Assembly: GCA_963678205.1 (NCBI GenBank)
Contig: OY782760.1
Coordinates: 1,984,001 to 2,048,000, forward strand
Reading direction: 5' to 3'
Origin: G963556115 sp963678205
GTDB lineage: Bacteria; Planctomycetota; SZUA-567
Length of the DNA: 64,000 bases
Below are positions 60,284 through 64,000 of this stretch, piece by piece. Each line of letters starts with the position of its first letter. Position 1 is the first letter of the stretch. The notes beneath the pieces were generated by a model. That model did not search any database, was not told the origin of the DNA, and saw only the letters and a program-made list of their open reading frames with translations. The position numbers and the translations under genes were made by a program.

Positions 60284-63200
60284 AAAAAATAAAGGAGGTT
60301 CTGGCTTTCGTATTTGTAATCACTCTATTATTCATAAGTAATTCTTATGCAACTATGGAGAATGTGTATACGGATGTACGATTCCAGTTATATAGTAGAG
60401 ATAATCAATTTACTGGTGAACTGATTACTGGTCAAGCAAATGCAACTAAACTGGACAGAAAAGATCCAAGAATAGATTTGGATAAAGGCGTTGTTATTGA
60501 GTTGTATGATACTGATTTTACTGTTGCTGGAGATAAAAAACCACCAATAAAAGTTAAGATTACCAGTGACCGTGGTACTTTTATGCAGGCGCAAAATAAA
60601 GAATCAAAAGAGTTTCAGCAGATTGTTGTACTAGATGGTAATGTTGTTGTAACAAGGTATAAAAAATTTGATGATACTGATCTTGAACAAACTATAGACT
60701 CAGTTGTTACATGTGATAAGGCAAAATGGAATCATAATACAGGTATCCTCAATGGTTATGGGCTTGTCTCTATGAATAGGTCTGATGGCTCTATGATGCT
60801 CAGCGGTAAGGGTATGGTCTATGAGGTTAATCCTGAAAAAAAATCTGATTTTTCACTAGAAGAAGATGAGCAAGAACTCAGCGGAGTACTAGAAATTACC
60901 CGTGATGTTGAGCTGGTTATCAACCAGAGAAGTTCATCAGGAAAAATTGAAAGAAATGGCAGAATTAAAGTCAACTGTGATGGTATTGGTAGGTATGACT
61001 TTGATAATACTGAGATGTACTTTTCTGAAAATGTTAAGGTTTCTCGTTCAAATATGTTGATTAAGTCTGATTTCTTGCGAGTTGTTTTAACAAAAAATGA
61101 GACTAGGAGAAAATTTGAGGAGATGGTAGCCTGGTGTACTGATAATAGAGTTGTTGATATTACTGGTAGCGGCGATCCGAGAAATATGAATAGTAAGATC
61201 GGTAATTGGAAAGCTCAGGCAGAGTATGCCAGATATATAGAGGCAACTGGTGAAATGCTGCTTACAGATGAGAGAGAAGGGATGCTCCCTCTTGCTCAGA
61301 TGGATGATGTTACGATTAAAGATAATACTATTAGCTTTTATGTTAAAGAAGAGAGGTTCTACGCTACTGGAAAAGATGGGGTAGCTCTTCTGAAGGCTGG
61401 GCTTGATAATTATGATGAAGAGGTTGATGGTGGAACTCCTGAGACTGTTGTTAAGTTTAATGAAAATTTATTATTTGATCAGATAAAGAATGTTGCTCAA
61501 TTTACTGGTAGTGTTCGACTTGTAAGTTCTGGAATGGAGCTTGATACTGATAGACTTCTTATTGATTTTGTAAATGAAGCTGTTGGTGAAAGTAAAGCTT
61601 CAAGTGTTAAGAAAGCTACTGCGCTTGGAAATGTCAAATTGCTTTATCAATCAAAGAAAGCATCATGTGAGAAGCTTGAAATTACCCCAAATCTTCAGGA
61701 AAGAAGTAGACCTGATAAAAAGGGAAGGCAATTATTGGATAATTTTATTTTGTCTGGAAACCCAATGCCTGAGGTTCAAATCTCAGGAGGAGGTTTCTTT
61801 CAGGCAAAGAAGATATCAATCAATAGATATAAAATCATTTCCTCCGGTGAAAGAACTGTTTATATCAATGCAACTGGACCAGGATCTGGATCTATTGGTT
61901 CTTCGGAAATTGCTCCTAATGATACAGTCGAAGGATTGGCAACGATCATACGTTTCTCAAGTAAAATGCTTTATGATGAATTGGATGATAGAGTTGATCT
62001 ATATGGAGAAGTTACTGCAAGTAACAATGATCAGGTCTTGAGCAGTGATAGACTTCTTATCACTCTTGCTGATAAAAAGACTGATAAAAAAGATGCGGAG
62101 AAGGAGATTACAAGGCTTACTGCAGTTGGTAATGCGAATATGCACTGGGGAACTCAGCATTGTGAAGCAGACAAAGTTGACAGGCAGATTAAAAAGAACG
62201 GTAAAGGGCAGGTCATACTTGTTGGAACTAAAACTCGACATGCTAAAATTTGGGAAGAGAATGGCGCCGCTTTTCAGGGACCGTGGATAAAAGCTGCCGA
62301 TGATGGAAGTTGGATATTCTCTAGTGGTGGTGGTGAGCTCAGTATGCTTGATCGCGATACCAATGAGAAGGCAATGGTTATATATTCAGGTGATGCTTAT
62401 TATACAACTAAAGGCAATAAAAGCCAGGCAATATTTAGTGATAATGTAATTCTACGTCGAGGCAATATGAAGGTTACTGGCGATAAAATGAAGGCTGAGC
62501 TTGTATCAACTGAGAATGATGTCGGGGCACCTATTGTTGAAAGTATTGGAGGTGCTGGAGAACCTACTGCGACTCTTCCTAAACGTCTTAAACGCGTTAC
62601 GATAGAAGGCAACGTTATCGTACGCCAAGGAATGAGGGTTGCCTTTGGCAATAAGGGGCAGGTTGATATTGGCGATAAGGGTGACCTTATGCTGCTAGCT
62701 GGTACGAAGGAAACACCCGCAGAAGTAAATGATAACAATGGTTTTTCATTGCTTGCACCCAAAATTATGATCAAAGAAAGTGCTGGAATAGTTACAGCTA
62801 GCGGACCAGGCGAGGTTAAGATCATAGGAAGTTCTTCTGCGCAAAATGCTGGACTTGATCCTATGCTTGTTGATGCTGGCGGTGGTACGTACAAGATGTT
62901 TTATAATGGAAAGATCCTTTACAACCAATTGTTAAATAAAATCAGGTTTGAAAAAGATGTAAGGATGGTTCAGGATACTTTGAGAGGTAGGTGTGATTTG
63001 CTTACTGTTTATCTCAATAAACCACCTGAAGAATTGGGCGGTAAACAGAGTGATGAGCCTATTCGGGTAGAGAATATTGAGAGCTATGGTAATGTTCGCT
63101 TTGAAAGTTATCCAGTTGCGTTTGAAGGTCGTGATCCAACAAACCTTCCAGGGCGAACTGTTTATACCCGTAGTGAAGAAGCACACTATGATGCAAAGCA

Positions 63201-63399
63201 TAATGTAATTCTCCTTACTGGTAAATCAAAACCTGCAGAGGTTTTATTTCAAGAACTTAGTGGAGGGGACAGGATGAGGTATCTTCAAAAAGCAGATAGA
63301 ATCTGGTATAATACCCGGACTAAGGAGATAAAGGTTACTGGAAGTAATCAGCAGAGTATGCCCCTTTCACCTACCGGACCACTACGTTTCCCAAATTAG
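60280..63399 (+). CDS. Very large LptC/LptA (OstA)-like envelope protein
   Basis: LptC and LptA form the periplasmic bridge that carries LPS to the outer membrane; they are normally about 190 residues each. This 1039-residue protein has a signal peptide (FVFVITLLFISNSYA) and a series of OstA-like beta units in which the strands read like ITSDRGTFM, VVLDGNVVVTR and LNGYGLVSM. About six units can be traced near residues 90-190, 200-290, 397-480, 564-650, 717-820 and 877-1000, with repeated phrases such as LYGEVTASNNDQVLSSDRLL and FTGSVRLVSSGMELDTDRLL. It overlaps kdsC by four bases, in the place lptC and lptA hold in other bacteria. It could be a single-chain periplasmic bridge. Exact domain borders are inference. 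Confidence 0.7.
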   Translation: MKKIKEVLAFVFVITLLFISNSYATMENVYTDVRFQLYSRDNQFTGELITGQANATKLDRKDPRIDLDKGVVIELYDTDFTVAGDKKPPIKVKITSDRGTFMQAQNKESKEFQQIVVLDGNVVVTRYKKFDDTDLEQTIDSVVTCDKAKWNHNTGILNGYGLVSMNRSDGSMMLSGKGMVYEVNPEKKSDFSLEEDEQELSGVLEITRDVELVINQRSSSGKIERNGRIKVNCDGIGRYDFDNTEMYFSENVKVSRSNMLIKSDFLRVVLTKNETRRKFEEMVAWCTDNRVVDITGSGDPRNMNSKIGNWKAQAEYARYIEATGEMLLTDEREGMLPLAQMDDVTIKDNTISFYVKEERFYATGKDGVALLKAGLDNYDEEVDGGTPETVVKFNENLLFDQIKNVAQFTGSVRLVSSGMELDTDRLLIDFVNEAVGESKASSVKKATALGNVKLLYQSKKASCEKLEITPNLQERSRPDKKGRQLLDNFILSGNPMPEVQISGGGFFQAKKISINRYKIISSGERTVYINATGPGSGSIGSSEIAPNDTVEGLATIIRFSSKMLYDELDDRVDLYGEVTASNNDQVLSSDRLLITLADKKTDKKDAEKEITRLTAVGNANMHWGTQHCEADKVDRQIKKNGKGQVILVGTKTRHAKIWEENGAAFQGPWIKAADDGSWIFSSGGGELSMLDRDTNEKAMVIYSGDAYYTTKGNKSQAIFSDNVILRRGNMKVTGDKMKAELVSTENDVGAPIVESIGGAGEPTATLPKRLKRVTIEGNVIVRQGMRVAFGNKGQVDIGDKGDLMLLAGTKETPAEVNDNNGFSLLAPKIMIKESAGIVTASGPGEVKIIGSSSAQNAGLDPMLVDAGGGTYKMFYNGKILYNQLLNKIRFEKDVRMVQDTLRGRCDLLTVYLNKPPEELGGKQSDEPIRVENIESYGNVRFESYPVAFEGRDPTNLPGRTVYTRSEEAHYDAKHNVILLTGKSKPAEVLFQELSGGDRMRYLQKADRIWYNTRTKEIKVTGSNQQSMPLSPTGPLRFPN

Positions 63400-63470
63400 T
63401 TTAGCCAAGGTGACTAGCACCTTATAAATTGTTTGCTGTTTTAAATTATAGAATTATGTGAGGACCGTTG

Positions 63471-64000
63471 GTGGATACTAGCGACGTTTTAGCCAGAGCA
63501 GAAGAACTTTTTGAGCAGAATCAACCGGAGCAGGCTGGTGAGCTTTTGTATGCTGCTTGGAATGCAGATCCTGATAATTTTGATATCGCTAATGCTTACG
63601 CCTGCGCTTGTTTTCATAATAATAAAATCGATGAAGCTGTAAATATATTTAATACCCTTATTGAGAAGAGACCAGGTGATGCTCAAATCTTAAATAATTA
63701 TGGTTATCTGTTAATGAGTGTAGATAGGTTGAAAGATGCAATAAATTGCTTTCGAGATGCTATTACAGCTGAACCTCAGGACGTAGAGATTCATATCAAT
63801 CTTGGGATTGCTTTGACTAGAAAAGGCGCATATGATCTGGCTCAGGAAATTTTTTTAGAAGTTATTGAACTTGCTCCAGAACTTTCTTCTGCTCATAATA
63901 ATCTCGGTGTTATTTATAATCGACTTGGTAAGTCTGAGAAAGCTGCACAATCATTCAAAAAAGCTCTTAATATAAATCCTTTAGATTCAAGTGCGGCAAA
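63471..64000 (+). CDS. TPR-repeat protein, N-terminal part
   Basis: The frame runs off the right edge, leaving 176 residues. It begins at GTG with AGGA six bases upstream and shows no signal peptide. Almost the whole visible part is tandem TPR: units with alternating helices, clearest in AQILNNYGYLLMSVDRLKDA, VEIHINLGIALTRKGAYDLA and AHNNLGVIYNRLGKSEKAA, each of about 34 residues. It lies 71 bases after the LptA-like gene, where lptB might be expected, and may belong to the same transcript. The function cannot be told from the visible part. Confidence 0.78.
   Translation, partial: MDTSDVLARAEELFEQNQPEQAGELLYAAWNADPDNFDIANAYACACFHNNKIDEAVNIFNTLIEKRPGDAQILNNYGYLLMSVDRLKDAINCFRDAITAEPQDVEIHINLGIALTRKGAYDLAQEIFLEVIELAPELSSAHNNLGVIYNRLGKSEKAAQSFKKALNINPLDSSAA

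Noticed and set aside
62400..62894. Open frame of 164 codons on the minus strand
   Set aside because: It lies within the giant LptA-like gene and has no independent signal.
63400..63470. Short hairpin AAGGTG/CACCTT after the LptA-like gene
   Set aside because: Six pairs and no T-run; not enough to call a terminator.
1..64000. tRNA, rRNA, CRISPR, insertion sequence or prophage
   Set aside because: No cloverleaf, regularly spaced repeat, transposase or phage gene was seen in either strand by reading; tRNAscan or similar was not available.

Overview
The window is AT-rich, densely coded bacterial DNA of housekeeping character. The host looks like a motile, Gram-negative bacterium: there is a flagellar operon with stator genes, a KDO-phosphate phosphatase next to a very large LptA/OstA-like protein, ExbB/ExbD, TatA and several lipobox lipoproteins. 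The lineage cannot be fixed from the sequence alone. The mix of FlbD, RecBCD, a lexA-recA pair, bacterial GH3-like synthetase and PEGA/TPR lipoproteins would suit the PVC group (for example Lentisphaerota-like bacteria), but this is only a guess. GTG and TTG starts are common, usually behind a clear AGGAG-type ribosome site. No tRNA, rRNA, CRISPR array, insertion sequence or prophage was seen.

Layout. 1-8.0 kb: flagellar genes on the plus strand (fliK end, flgD, flgE, terminator, then flbD-motA-motB-fliL-fliN behind a sigma-28-like promoter). 8.0-14.5 kb: aminotransferase, greA, an EamA transporter, then a divergent pair of a fucose-isomerase-family protein and a sodium:solute symporter. 14.6-18.3 kb, minus strand: larB-nnrD-lipoyl acyltransferase and an XRE regulator with a degenerate S24 domain. 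18.5-20.4 kb: leuC-leuD. 20.7-28.9 kb: a TPR lipoprotein divergent from a PEGA lipoprotein, a 1021-residue secreted protein and a GH3-like adenylating enzyme, followed by an unknown membrane protein. 29.0-31.8 kb: der, a pteridine-reductase-like SDR and folE. 31.9-40.8 kb: recC-recB-recD with overlapping junctions. 40.9-44.6 kb: topA, exbB, exbD. 44.6-46.7 kb: a chemoreceptor on the minus strand. 46.9-52.0 kb: tatA-pcrA-umuC-unknown and a lipoprotein cyclophilin. 52.0-56.0 kb, minus strand: unknown 96-residue protein, manA, and rbfA - 43-residue membrane peptide - tandem protease-like protein. 56.3-58.5 kb: glutaredoxin-like gene facing a lexA-recA operon with an SOS-box-like palindrome. 58.7-64 kb: TIM-barrel isomerase/epimerase, kdsC, giant LptA-like protein and the start of a TPR protein.

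How genes work together. The window carries much of a DNA-damage toolkit (lexA, recA, recBCD, pcrA, umuC), with lexA carrying an operator strikingly like the enterobacterial SOS box. The flagellar genes make the hook cap, hook, stator and switch parts, and the chemoreceptor would feed them. The most unusual items are a FlgD with five tandem copies of one small domain, a hook protein more than twice usual size with a duplicated insert, a secreted tandem trypsin-like protein with missing catalytic residues, an LptA-like protein with about six repeated units directly coupled to kdsC, and a lipoprotein/secreted-protein/GH3 operon of unknown purpose.
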